From NCBI RefSeq assembly GCF_023573145.1, contig NZ_CP097635.1, forward strand, positions 806,001 to 870,000: DNA of 64,000 nt. Reading direction: 5' to 3'. The notes under the pieces are model-generated. The model was not told the origin of the DNA, made no database searches, and saw only the letters and a program-made list of their open reading frames with translations. How positions within the stretch are numbered: the first letter of the stretch is position 1; the number at the start of each line of letters is the position of its first letter. This DNA is from Aquincola tertiaricarbonis (GTDB taxonomy: Bacteria; Pseudomonadota; Gammaproteobacteria; Burkholderiales; Burkholderiaceae_C). The position numbers and the translations under genes were made by a program. Of the stretch, positions 1 through 9,633 are shown in pieces.

Positions 1-2328
<2,328 letters not shown>

Positions 2329-2344
2329 ACAAGGAGCTACAGCC

Positions 2345-2764
2345 ATGATGAACAAGAAACTGGGTTTGATCGCAATCGCCGCCGCCTTCACGCTGCCCGC
2401 CTGGTCGGCCGATGACCACAAGGGCCATGACCATGACGAGAAAGCAGGCGAGCACGCTCACGACGCCAAGCCGGCGCATGGGGGCGTAGTCAGCGTCGTC
2501 AAGGATGTCAACTACGAGCTTGTTGCGAAGGCGGACAGCCTGGCGCTGCACGTGGCCGACCACGGCAAGCCCGTGGACCTCAAGGGCGCGTCGGCGAAGC
2601 TGACGCTGTTGTCGGGCACGGCGAAATCCGAGGCGACGTTGGCGCCGAATGGCGATCGCCTCGAGGCCAAAGGCAAGTTCCCGGCCGGCCCGGGCACCAA
2701 AGTCGTGGCGGTCGTCACGCGTCCCGGCAGCGGGCCGGCGTCGGTGCGCTTCACGCTGAAGTAG
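2345..2764 (+). CDS. His-rich periplasmic metal-binding protein downstream of czcA
   Basis: A 139-residue exported protein. The ATG at 2345 is chosen because AAGGAG lies at 2331-2336 and a clean signal peptide follows (residues 1-21, cleaving near PAWSA-DD). The mature N-terminus is a His/Asp-rich metal-binding stretch (HKGHDHDEKAGEHAHDAKPAHGG), followed by a roughly 90-residue beta-rich domain ending RFTLK. I do not recognise a named family. Position right behind czcA, probably in the same transcript, suggests a periplasmic buffer or chaperone for the pump's substrate. No cysteine is present in the mature part, so binding would be by His and acidic residues. Confidence 0.75.
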   Translation: MMNKKLGLIAIAAAFTLPAWSADDHKGHDHDEKAGEHAHDAKPAHGGVVSVVKDVNYELVAKADSLALHVADHGKPVDLKGASAKLTLLSGTAKSEATLAPNGDRLEAKGKFPAGPGTKVVAVVTRPGSGPASVRFTLK

Positions 2765-2783
2765 TCGTCCCAGCTAGCAGTGC

Positions 2784-2814
2784 TTGACCCTGGAATTGCT
2801 CCGGGGTCTCCGAT
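2784..2814 (+). promoter_or_regulatory. Vestigial MerR-family promoter/operator
   Basis: TTGACC (2784-2789) and TCCGAT (2809-2814) are separated by 19 bp, the overlong spacer typical of MerR-family promoters. The spacer carries the dyad GACCCTGGA-N5-TCCGGGGTC (2786-2808; 8 of 9 arm positions pair), resembling ZntR/PbrR/CadR operators. It points at the ATPase remnant 207 bp downstream, and no MerR gene adjoins it. Probably the promoter of a deleted metal ATPase gene. Confidence 0.5.
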
Positions 2815-3020
2815 CGTCCCTCGGACATCGAAGTACAGACAACGTGCAGGCAACCTGCTGCCCGACGACCCGCTGAAGGTGGTCCAAAAGCCGGGCACCT
2901 TGGGACATGTGGGGACTGTGGCCAATGGCGTCAACGGTTCCCTGATCTGTGCTGCGGCCACCATCAGATTCTCGATGGTCCTGAACGGACTGACACAGCT
3001 AGCGAAGCAGTCGAATCCTC

Positions 3021-3251
3021 ATCATTGGCGACGACCTGCGCAGGGTGCGGATACGGTGGCGCCGTCCAAGCCGACATGCGCGTTGCTGTGGCAGAACATA
3101 CTGCTGGCCGTGGGCACTAAGGCGGTCCTCCTTGTCCTGGCGGTATTCGGCAGCGCCACAGTGTTGCTGGCCGTCTTCTTTGTCGACAAGGGCGCAAGCT
3201 CGCTTGGTGATGCTCATCGCAAGGCGCTTGTTGAGCGTGATCAAGACGTAG
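3021..3251 (+). pseudogene. Degraded C-terminus of a CadA/PbrA-type P-type ATPase
   Basis: Three short segments in two frames align in order with the end of the intact cadA product encoded at 9634-12183. IIGDDLRRV (from 3021) matches its IMNDDLRKV; a +1-frame segment CALLWQNILLAVGTKAV...LAVFGSATVLLAVF...DKGASS matches YAVLWQNIVLALGIKAI...LAVFGSATMWMAVFADMGAS; then LVMLIARRLL back in the first frame matches LVVFNGLRLL. At least two frameshifts are therefore needed, so no functional product is possible. With the MerR-type promoter at 2784 this looks like an ATPase gene whose body was deleted. The flanking stretches 2815-3020 and 3252-3502 hold nothing I recognise. Confidence 0.75.
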
Positions 3252-3515
3252 CTTGCTTGAGCGCGCGCCTTCCAGATCTGCGGGAGCAGGGCGGCACCCA
3301 ATTGCGGCGGCGTCCCGCCGGCCCACTTTATCGGCATTTGCCGGACAGTCTGCTGACACGGGGATAACAACAGCGTCATGTTGTCCCCGATGGGGATCTC
3401 CAGAATGACAGGCCCGCTGCAATGGCAATTCGCCAATGGATTGACGAACGGCAGCGCGGCGCCAGGCCTCCCTGGCTTGTTCGAGATCAACAAGTTACCC
3501 AAGCAGGAGAATCTA

Positions 3516-4511
3516 ATGAAGCAATTGCTCGTCGCGTCGATAGTCGCGGCAACCGGATCGATGGCATACGCTCAGTCGTCGGTCACCATCTTCGGCATCA
3601 TCGACACCAATGTCCGCTGGACAGACAACAATGGAACTCGTTTGACGGAGATGTCGAACAGCGGCCTGGCGACGAGTCGGCTGGGCTTCCGTGGCGTCGA
3701 GGATCTCGGCGGCGGCCTGAAGGCGGGTTTCTGGCTGGAATCGGCCGTCAACAGCGATGACGGCACTTCGAATGCCACTCGCTTCTGGCATCGCCGCGCT
3801 ACGGTCAGCCTGCTGGGCGATTTCGGTGAGATCCGCCTGGGCCGTGACCTGGTCCCCACTTTCAACGGGTGGCTTGACTTCGAAACGTTCGGTACCGTCG
3901 GCGTCGGCTCGCTGCTGAACCTGTACACCACGGTCGGCGCGCCAGTGGACACGCTGGTCCGGGCCGACAACATGGTGAGCTACTTCCTGCCGTCCAACCT
4001 GGGGGGCTTTTACGGGCAGCTCTCCGTGGCTGCCGGCGAAGGCACCGTGGGCAAGAAGTACATGGGTGCGCGGGGGGGTTACAAGACCCAGACCTTCAAC
4101 GTGGGCGGCTTCTACGGCGAGACCGAATCGACGGGCGACGACAAGTTCAAGACGGGTGGCATTGCAGCGAACTACGACTTCGGTCTCTTCACGTTGCAGG
4201 GCATCGTGTCGGAGAATAAGTTCAGGAGTGCCAAGGAACGGCACTACACCTTCAGCGGCTTCGCGCCTTTCGGCCAGGGGACGATCCGAGCCTCGTACAC
4301 CAAGGTGCAGGGTAAGGGCACGCTGGACGGCAACGACGCCGACCAGTTCGCCGTAGGCTACGTGCACAACCTGTCGAAGCGAACTGCGCTTTACGGCACC
4401 TACGCGCTGATCAAGAACGATGGCAATGCCGATTACCGCGTCGGTGGCCGCGCCTCGGCGTTGGGGGACGACTCTCAGGGTCTCGAAGTTGGCATCCGCC
4501 ATACCTTCTAA
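3516..4511 (+). CDS. Outer-membrane porin, Burkholderiales OmpC-like
   Basis: A 331-residue general diffusion porin. The ATG at 3516 follows CAGGAGA at 3503-3509 and starts a signal peptide cleaved after MAYAQ (residues 1-20). The mature protein opens with SSVTIFGIIDTNV, the usual first beta-strand of betaproteobacterial trimeric porins, contains the SRLGFRGVEDLGGGLKA block near residues 54-70, and ends in GLEVGIRHTF, the aromatic C-terminal strand signal read by the BAM machinery. Length is slightly short for the family (330-390). A perfect hairpin lies 12 bp downstream. A paralogous porin, interrupted by a group II intron, lies at the right end of the window and shares the LGxxxxGLExGIRHTF ending. 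Confidence 0.93.
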   Translation: MKQLLVASIVAATGSMAYAQSSVTIFGIIDTNVRWTDNNGTRLTEMSNSGLATSRLGFRGVEDLGGGLKAGFWLESAVNSDDGTSNATRFWHRRATVSLLGDFGEIRLGRDLVPTFNGWLDFETFGTVGVGSLLNLYTTVGAPVDTLVRADNMVSYFLPSNLGGFYGQLSVAAGEGTVGKKYMGARGGYKTQTFNVGGFYGETESTGDDKFKTGGIAANYDFGLFTLQGIVSENKFRSAKERHYTFSGFAPFGQGTIRASYTKVQGKGTLDGNDADQFAVGYVHNLSKRTALYGTYALIKNDGNADYRVGGRASALGDDSQGLEVGIRHTF

Positions 4512-4522
4512 GTGATCTCAAC

Positions 4523-4542
4523 GGGCCAGCTTGCGCTGGCCC
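4523..4542. terminator. Hairpin between convergent porin and eptA
   Basis: GGGCCAGC-TTGC-GCTGGCCC is a perfect 8-bp GC-rich stem with a 4-nt loop, placed between the ends of two convergent genes (stop codons at 4511 and 4550). No strong U-tract follows on either strand, so it may pause transcription or protect 3' ends as well as terminate. Confidence 0.65.
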
Positions 4543-4549
4543 GCATGTG

Positions 4550-6214
4550 TCACTTCGGCTTGCAAGCGGCGGTGATGTCCAGCGTCGCTTCGTACGCCTG
4601 GGTGTCGATCTCGAAGAGGCCGATGACCGAATGGAAGAGGTTGTCGTGCGCCCACGGCTTGCTCGTCTGGTGGGCCATGCAGCCGAGGTCGATCGCGGTG
4701 TCCTTGGCCAACTGCGGCGACAGCCACAGAATCATCGGCACCTGCGTCTGCTCGGACGGCGCGATCATCCAGGGCGCGCCATGCAGGTAGAGCCCTTTTT
4801 CGCCCAGCGATTCGCCGTGGTCGGAGACATAGAGCATGGCGGTGTCGTACGTGTTGGACGCCTTCTTCAAGTGCTCGACCACCGCGGCAAGGAAGTGGTC
4901 CGTGTAGAGGACCGCATTGTCGTAGGTGTTGACGATCGACGCCTCGGTACAGCTGCGCAACTCCTGCGTGTCGCAGGTCGGCGTGAACCGCCTGAAATCG
5001 GATGGGTAGCGCTTGTAGTAGGCGGGCCCATGGTTGCCCAACATGTGCAGCACGATCACGCGATCGCCAACGTTCTGCTCAATTAAGCGGTCGATGTCGT
5101 CTAACAGGATCTCGTCGTAGCAGCGGGATTCAGAGCACAGCGGGCCGCCGGCTGCGGCGTCGGTGCGCACCTGGGTCAAGCCACTGCAGACCCCTTTGCA
5201 GCCGGACTGGTTGTCTTTCCAGAGCACGTTGACTTTCGCCCGGTCCAAGACGTGCAGCAGCGACTCGGATGAACGGATCCGGGATTCGTCGTAGTCCCGG
5301 CGACCGATGGCCGAGAACATGCAGGGCAGCGAGACCTCGGTACTCGTGCCACAGGCTGTCACGTCGGAAAAGCTGAGGACGTCCAGCTTCGACAGCTTCG
5401 GTGTAGTTTGCCGACGGTATCCATTCAGACTTACGTTCTCAGCTCTGACGGTCTCGCCCACGACAAGCACCAGCAGCTTCGGCTTGCGCTCCACCAACGG
5501 ACGGCGCTGCTGCGCATCTGCACCGACCACGAACTTTGATGAAGGCGACTTCCCCGCCGACCCCACAGACAGTTTGGTGATGGAATAGATGTAGTTCGCC
5601 GGCGTGATGAGGTAGCGGATCTCGCGCTGGTTGCGCATCAAGGACGAGAAGTCTTGGAAAACGAGGAGTATCGAGCCGACCGTCGCCGTGATTGCCGCGA
5701 GCAGCACGACGAGGCGAATGGTGACCGCTCGCCACAGTAGGCGCTGCCGGATCTTCACGAGCGAGATCAGGGCGATTGGAACTGCGCAGTAGAGAATCAT
5801 CGAACCGAGTGCACCGGATGTGAACAGCTCGAGTGCCTCAGGCACGTCGGAGTTGAGCACGTTCGCCAACATGCCGGGGTCCAGATAGACTTGGTATTGA
5901 CGCATGAAGTGGCTGGCAACAGCAGTGCAGGCGACCACCATTACCAAGACGGGTCGCGATGCGCGCCCAATCGCCAGAACTCCCAGCAATACGATGTGCA
6001 GCGAGACGAGCATGACGAGCATTGCCGCAGCGAAGGCGAGCGTGCCGGGATCGGTCCAAGACCGCCCGCGCAAAGTTGCGGTCCAGAATGGCCCGTTGAA
6101 TACCAACGCACCGTAAAGACTCAGCAGTGCGATCAGCGTCTCGGGACTGATGCCTCTGCGGCTACGCGTTGCAGAGAGAGGCCCGACGGGAAAGGCGGCG
6201 TGTCGATGGTCCAA
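4550..6214 (-). CDS. eptA: Lipid A phosphoethanolamine transferase, EptA/MCR family
   Basis: A 554-residue inner-membrane enzyme that moves phosphoethanolamine from phosphatidylethanolamine onto lipid A, lowering surface charge and polymyxin binding. About five transmembrane helices occupy residues 25-190; the periplasmic alkaline-phosphatase-fold domain follows. Metal/catalytic motifs are intact: GETVRAEN (Glu254), the nucleophile block CGTSTEVSLPCMFS (Thr290), and SDHGESLGE with GLYLHG near the C-terminus. Paired cysteines (CKGVC, CSESRC, TCDTQELRSC) match the family's disulfides. The start at 6214 is TTG with no clear Shine-Dalgarno, so the first ~20 residues are uncertain. It converges on the porin and is followed upstream by the czcS/czcR genes in the same orientation, 161 bp away; that gap shows no clear promoter. 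Confidence 0.88.
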   Translation of the reverse strand: MDHRHAAFPVGPLSATRSRRGISPETLIALLSLYGALVFNGPFWTATLRGRSWTDPGTLAFAAAMLVMLVSLHIVLLGVLAIGRASRPVLVMVVACTAVASHFMRQYQVYLDPGMLANVLNSDVPEALELFTSGALGSMILYCAVPIALISLVKIRQRLLWRAVTIRLVVLLAAITATVGSILLVFQDFSSLMRNQREIRYLITPANYIYSITKLSVGSAGKSPSSKFVVGADAQQRRPLVERKPKLLVLVVGETVRAENVSLNGYRRQTTPKLSKLDVLSFSDVTACGTSTEVSLPCMFSAIGRRDYDESRIRSSESLLHVLDRAKVNVLWKDNQSGCKGVCSGLTQVRTDAAAGGPLCSESRCYDEILLDDIDRLIEQNVGDRVIVLHMLGNHGPAYYKRYPSDFRRFTPTCDTQELRSCTEASIVNTYDNAVLYTDHFLAAVVEHLKKASNTYDTAMLYVSDHGESLGEKGLYLHGAPWMIAPSEQTQVPMILWLSPQLAKDTAIDLGCMAHQTSKPWAHDNLFHSVIGLFEIDTQAYEATLDITAACKPK

Positions 6215-6375
6215 CGAGAATCAACTTCGAGCAGATCGGGGTCCGCACGCTAATTCTCCGGGGATGACAGAAACCGGACATTCGTATAACAGCGACGTCG
6301 TGGGGACGCTGGACACGATGAGGCCGTTTCACGCGATAGTGCGAGGGTACGTTCGGTTGAACAGGAGGTCTGACC

Positions 6376-7764
6376 TCATTGGACCTGGCGGGACGATCCC
6401 GTCAGGTCACTTTTTTGTTCATTCGCGGACTGCGCCTTGACCGTGAAGCCAATGGTCGTGTGGCCGCCATCGGACGTAGCGAAGGTCTTGCCGTCGTGCA
6501 TGCGGGCGATGGCCGCGACGATGGCGAGCCCCAGGCCATAGTGGTCCTTCCCGGCGGTCCTCGACCGTGCTGATTCTTCGCGGTAGAACCGGTCGAACAA
6601 GCGCGGCAGGATCTTCGGGTCGACGGGGGTGCCGATGTTGTGCACCTTGATGCTCACCTCGTCTGCCTTCTCGGTTGCGATGTCGACGCTGATCTCCGAT
6701 GAAGCATGTGCATACCGCGTCGCGTTCTCGACAAGGTTGGAGATCGCACGGCGCAGCAACCCGGCGTCGAATGCGAGCCGCGCGTCACCGTGCACGCCAA
6801 CGGTCAATTCCGACTCTTCGATGGCTGCCTCGTGGAACTCCAGCACCCGAACGACCTCTTCCGCCACGCTGGCTGCGTCGCCGCGCCGCGCCTTGATGCC
6901 GCGGTCCGCCCGCGACAGGAAGAGCATGTCGTTGACGATGGATGACAGCCGGTGCAAGTCCTCGAGGCTCGCGCCCATGCTGTCGCGCAGTTCTGCCGCA
7001 CTTCGGTCGGCCTGCAGGTCGAGCTCGGTGCGAGTGACGAGGGTGGCCAGCGGCGTTCTCAACTCGTGGGCGACATCGGCGTTGAATCCCTCCAACTGTT
7101 GGTAAGCGCCTTCCAGGCGAGACAACAGAAGGTTGAACTGGCGGATCCATGGCTGTAGCTCCCGCGCGTAGCCTTCGGTGCCGAGCCGTTGATCGAGCCG
7201 GTGGGCTTCGAGCTCGCGCGTCTCGCGAGCCAGTCGCCGCAGGGGCATCAGTGCTTGCCTCACCTGCCAGAAGCCACCGAACGACACTGCGGCCGCGCCG
7301 ATGATCGTGGCCGCCAGCAGCGTGGCCGCCAGCCCCTGCAACACAGCTTGGTTGTCCGAGGTATCCAGCTTGATGCGCAAGTGGACGGGTTCTTCGACAA
7401 CACTTCGCAGCCAGGTGGTCTGCAGTTCGGTCTGTCGAGACCGGCTGAAATCACTCGCAGGAACGTTTCGATAGACGGTTTGGCCGCCGGCGTCGACCAC
7501 GACGACCTCTAGGTCGCCGTGACCGGTCAGGATGTCATCGAGCTTATGGCGCAGGGCAGGGGTGTCCTTGCCGCCGGGGGCTTCCCGTACTACGTGGCGC
7601 AACAACTCCGCCTTGGCGCGAAGCTCTTCTGTTTCCCTTGCCGCGAGGATCAGAGACATCGCGACATAGATCGAGACGGACACGACGCCGAGTCCGATCA
7701 GCGTTTGTATCGCCAAGAGCCATGACAGCTTCTTGACAAGGCTCGGCGCCTGATGCGGCGTCAC
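6376..7764 (-). CDS. czcS: Heavy-metal sensor histidine kinase CzcS-like
   Basis: A 462-residue membrane sensor kinase. Helix 1 (about residues 13-40) and helix 2 (about 142-165) bracket a ~100-residue periplasmic sensor domain, followed by HAMP, then the dimerisation/phospho-acceptor motif [10 protein letters not shown] with His233, and an ATPase domain with the N box ([10 protein letters not shown]) and G box ([16 protein letters not shown]). GTG start at 7764 overlaps the regulator's stop by 4 bp (GTGA), so the two are translationally coupled. The pairing with czcR and the divergent czcE identifies it as the czc kinase rather than a PmrB/QseC type, but the metal bound by the sensor domain cannot be read from sequence. 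It would phosphorylate CzcR when periplasmic metal rises. Confidence 0.87.
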   Translation of the reverse strand: MTPHQAPSLVKKLSWLLAIQTLIGLGVVSVSIYVAMSLILAARETEELRAKAELLRHVVREAPGGKDTPALRHKLDDILTGHGDLEVVVVDAGGQTVYRNVPASDFSRSRQTELQTTWLRSVVEEPVHLRIKLDTSDNQAVLQGLAATLLAATIIGAAAVSFGGFWQVRQALMPLRRLARETRELEAHRLDQRLGTEGYARELQPWIRQFNLLLSRLEGAYQQLEGFNADVAHELRTPLATLVTRTELDLQADRSAAELRDSMGASLEDLHRLSSIVNDMLFLSRADRGIKARRGDAASVAEEVVRVLEFHEAAIEESELTVGVHGDARLAFDAGLLRRAISNLVENATRYAHASSEISVDIATEKADEVSIKVHNIGTPVDPKILPRLFDRFYREESARSRTAGKDHYGLGLAIVAAIARMHDGKTFATSDGGHTTIGFTVKAQSANEQKSDLTGSSRQVQ

Positions 7765-8447
7765 GACGACTCCCGGTCGTCCAGCACGTAACCCATGCCA
7801 CGAACGGTGTGCAGCAGCTTGGTGTCGAAGGGGTCGTCGAGCTTCCTACGCAGTCGCCGTACGGCCACTTCGATCACGTTGGAATCGCTGTCGAAGTTCA
7901 TGTCCCAGACGAGCTCCGCCAGCATCGTCCGCGACAGCACCTCGCCCCGGCGGCGCAACAGGAGCGCGAGCAGGTTGAACTCCTTGGCTGTCAGGCTCAG
8001 CCGCGTGCCCGCGCGCATGGCCCGCCGGCCGATCAGGTCGACCTCGAGGTCATGCAACACCAGGCGGCTGGGATTGACGACACGGTCAGCACCGCCGCGC
8101 CGCAGCAGGGCGTGCACACGCGCCATCAGTTCGGAGAACGCGAAGGGCTTAGCCAGGTAGTCGTCTGCCCCGCCTTCCAAGCCTCGCACGCGGTCTTCGA
8201 CGGAGTCTCTCGCCGTCAGCATCAGGACGGGAAGCTGTCGTGTCCGTCGCACGGTCTTCAGCACCTGGAAGCCGTCCATGCCCGGCAGCATGACGTCCAG
8301 AATCAAGAGGTCGTATACACCCTCGACCGCCAGATGGGCACCGTCGACACCATCCAAGCAGACGTCGACGACATGGCCGTGTTCCATCAGTCCTCGGCGA
8401 ATGCCATCGGCCAGCCGAACCTCGTCTTCGATCACCAAGATACGCAT
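7761..8447 (-). CDS. czcR: OmpR-family response regulator CzcR-like
   Basis: A 228-residue two-component regulator. The receiver domain has the acidic pocket (IEDE), phosphorylated Asp51 in [14 protein letters not shown], and Lys100 in [12 protein letters not shown]; the C-terminal winged helix (residues ~125-225) contains [23 protein letters not shown] and [16 protein letters not shown] start. Its last bases overlap czcS (GTGA). It is divergent from czcE with 159 bp between them, the expected place for its own binding sites; likely targets are czcE and the upstream czc efflux genes. Confidence 0.9.
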   Translation of the reverse strand: MRILVIEDEVRLADGIRRGLMEHGHVVDVCLDGVDGAHLAVEGVYDLLILDVMLPGMDGFQVLKTVRRTRQLPVLMLTARDSVEDRVRGLEGGADDYLAKPFAFSELMARVHALLRRGGADRVVNPSRLVLHDLEVDLIGRRAMRAGTRLSLTAKEFNLLALLLRRRGEVLSRTMLAELVWDMNFDSDSNVIEVAVRRLRRKLDDPFDTKLLHTVRGMGYVLDDRESS

Positions 8448-8606
8448 GGATCGATTGTGGGGCAGTTCCCCATCGCCAACATGACGCGCCTGTTAGGTTG
8501 CGGTCCGAATCCCGTGGGCTTCCGAGTTCTAGAGTTCAACCCGTGTGCTGCGTTGCATGCACGGCCCGACCGGGTCGCCGTTTTGTTATCACTTAGGAGT
8601 TGAACA
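8448..8606. promoter_or_regulatory. Divergent czcR/czcE promoter region
   Basis: This 159-bp gap separates the start codons of czcR (minus) and czcE (plus). It must hold both promoters. TAGGAG at 8594-8599 is the czcE ribosome-binding site. I see no convincing pair of direct repeats that would mark CzcR binding. Confidence 0.4.
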
Positions 8607-8963
8607 ATGTCTCTGGTTCGCACGCTGTTCGTCGTTGGCCTCTCGTCCTTTTCTGTGCTCGGCGCATCCGTTGCGTCGGCAGCTCCCTGGGGAACCGACA
8701 AGCTGATGAACGGCCGATCGGTCTACGGTTCGCCCGACAACGGCCAATACAGCGGCTATGTCGTCGACGTCCGGACGCAGAAGTACGCCAACATCCGCTG
8801 CGGGGATGTGGTCACCTTTGTCGACGGCGACAAGCGCTTCAGCTGGAAGTTTGCCGTCGTCGGCCATCGCGCTGTGGATCTTCAATCCATCGCGCCCAGT
8901 GGCTTCGGCGCGGGCAATCTCAAGGTCTACGTGGCCCCCAACGAGGCGGAACGCGAAGGCTGA
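8607..8963 (+). CDS. czcE: CzcE-like periplasmic metal-binding protein
   Basis: A 118-residue exported protein with a signal peptide of about 26 residues (cleaving after VASAA). The core, with ANIRCGDVVTFVDGDKRFSWKF, VDLQSIAP and KVYVAPNE, follows the CzcE pattern of Cupriavidus, a periplasmic Cu-binding beta-barrel dimer (family knowledge). A single mature cysteine (GDVV context, IRCGD) is unusual; classic CzcE binds copper through His residues and a methionine cluster. ATG at 8607 is preceded by TAGGAG. Divergent from czcR-czcS, exactly as in the Cupriavidus czc region, which supports the name and regulation by that pair. Confidence 0.78.
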   Translation: MSLVRTLFVVGLSSFSVLGASVASAAPWGTDKLMNGRSVYGSPDNGQYSGYVVDVRTQKYANIRCGDVVTFVDGDKRFSWKFAVVGHRAVDLQSIAPSGFGAGNLKVYVAPNEAEREG

Positions 8964-9043
8964 TCGCCGCAGCACCTTCGGCCGTTGGCGCGGCGACGGC
9001 TGACGTGTGCGATGAGGGCAGCGCCATAGTCTGCGCGCGGTGT

Positions 9044-9496
9044 TCAGTGACGATGTACGCCCCGTAGGTGACCCGTCGGCTGGGGAGCATCGCCGGGTTC
9101 CCGCGCCGCCTCGGAGAGCCCAGCCAGGATGCCGCATTGGTCGGCGCTCTGCTGGCTGCAGCACCGCTGCCGCAGGTCCTTCAGTTGCTTCTCGAGCGTT
9201 CGCAGTTCCTTGATGCGGGTCGAGACGTGGCCGATGTGTGCGTCCAGCAGCGAGTTCACGTCGCCGCAGTCCGCCGTCGGGTCGTCCTTGAACCGCAGAA
9301 GAACTCGCACTTCGTCGAGCGACATGTCCAGGCTGCGGCAGAAGCGTATGAACTGCAATCGTTCGAGATGCGGGGCTTCATAGGTGCGGAAGTTGCCCGA
9401 CGTCCGTGGTGGCGCTGGCAGCAGACCCTCCCGCTCGTAGAAGCGAATGGTCTCGATTTGCGTGGCCGAGGCCGCAGATAGCTCGCCGATCTTCAT
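9044..9496 (-). CDS. cadR: MerR-family regulator CadR/PbrR
   Basis: A 150-residue transcription activator. The N-terminal winged helix (residues 1-70: KIGELSAAS...IRFYEREGLLP...NFRTY) is followed by the dimerisation helix. Metal-binding cysteines Cys77 (ADCGD), Cys112 (QRCCSQ) and Cys121 (ADQCGIL) match the Cd/Pb-sensing CadR/PbrR arrangement; the C-terminal GHLRGVHRH tail resembles the His-rich end of CadR. It is divergent from cadA, and two CTGTAG-type dyads lie between them. It should twist the overlong cadA promoter when Cd(II), Pb(II) or Zn(II) is bound. Confidence 0.9.
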   Translation of the reverse strand: MKIGELSAASATQIETIRFYEREGLLPAPPRTSGNFRTYEAPHLERLQFIRFCRSLDMSLDEVRVLLRFKDDPTADCGDVNSLLDAHIGHVSTRIKELRTLEKQLKDLRQRCCSQQSADQCGILAGLSEAAREPGDAPQPTGHLRGVHRH

Positions 9497-9517
9497 GCCA
9501 GCCCCCGGAAGATGAGT

Positions 9518-9532
9518 CTGTAGTAGCTACAG
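9518..9532 (-). promoter_or_regulatory. CadR operator 1 (cadR-proximal)
   Basis: CTGTAGTAGCTACAG is an almost perfect inverted repeat (CTGTAG...CTACAG), 22 bp upstream of the cadR start. The flanking sequence reads as a poor minus-strand promoter (TACAAT, 19 bp, CATCTT), as expected for weak autoregulated cadR expression. Confidence 0.6.
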
Positions 9533-9579
9533 AATTGTACGTGGCAGCGCCCACGAAAGTCGCTGTCCACAGCAGGGCC

Positions 9580-9610
9580 TTGACTCTGTAGTGGGTACAG
9601 GTATTCAAAT
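9580..9610 (+). promoter_or_regulatory. MerR-type cadA promoter with operator 2
   Basis: TTGACT (9580-9585), 19-bp spacer, TCAAAT (9605-9610). The spacer begins with the dyad CTGTAGTGGGTACAG (9586-9600). Layout matches the pbrA/cadA promoters of Cupriavidus and Pseudomonas, where the regulator underwinds a 19-bp spacer. The transcript would start about 17 bp before the cadA ATG at 9634. Confidence 0.78.
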
Positions 9611-9633
9611 GCTGCGGCTACCGAGACGCTGCC

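Noticed and set aside
2366..2382. TTGATCGCAATCGC as an FNR box
   Set aside because: Inside the signal-peptide coding sequence and poor in its second half.
2780..3367. 195-codon frame as a real gene
   Set aside because: Its only recognisable part is a piece of ATPase tail flanked by frameshifted pieces in another frame; treated as a pseudogene.
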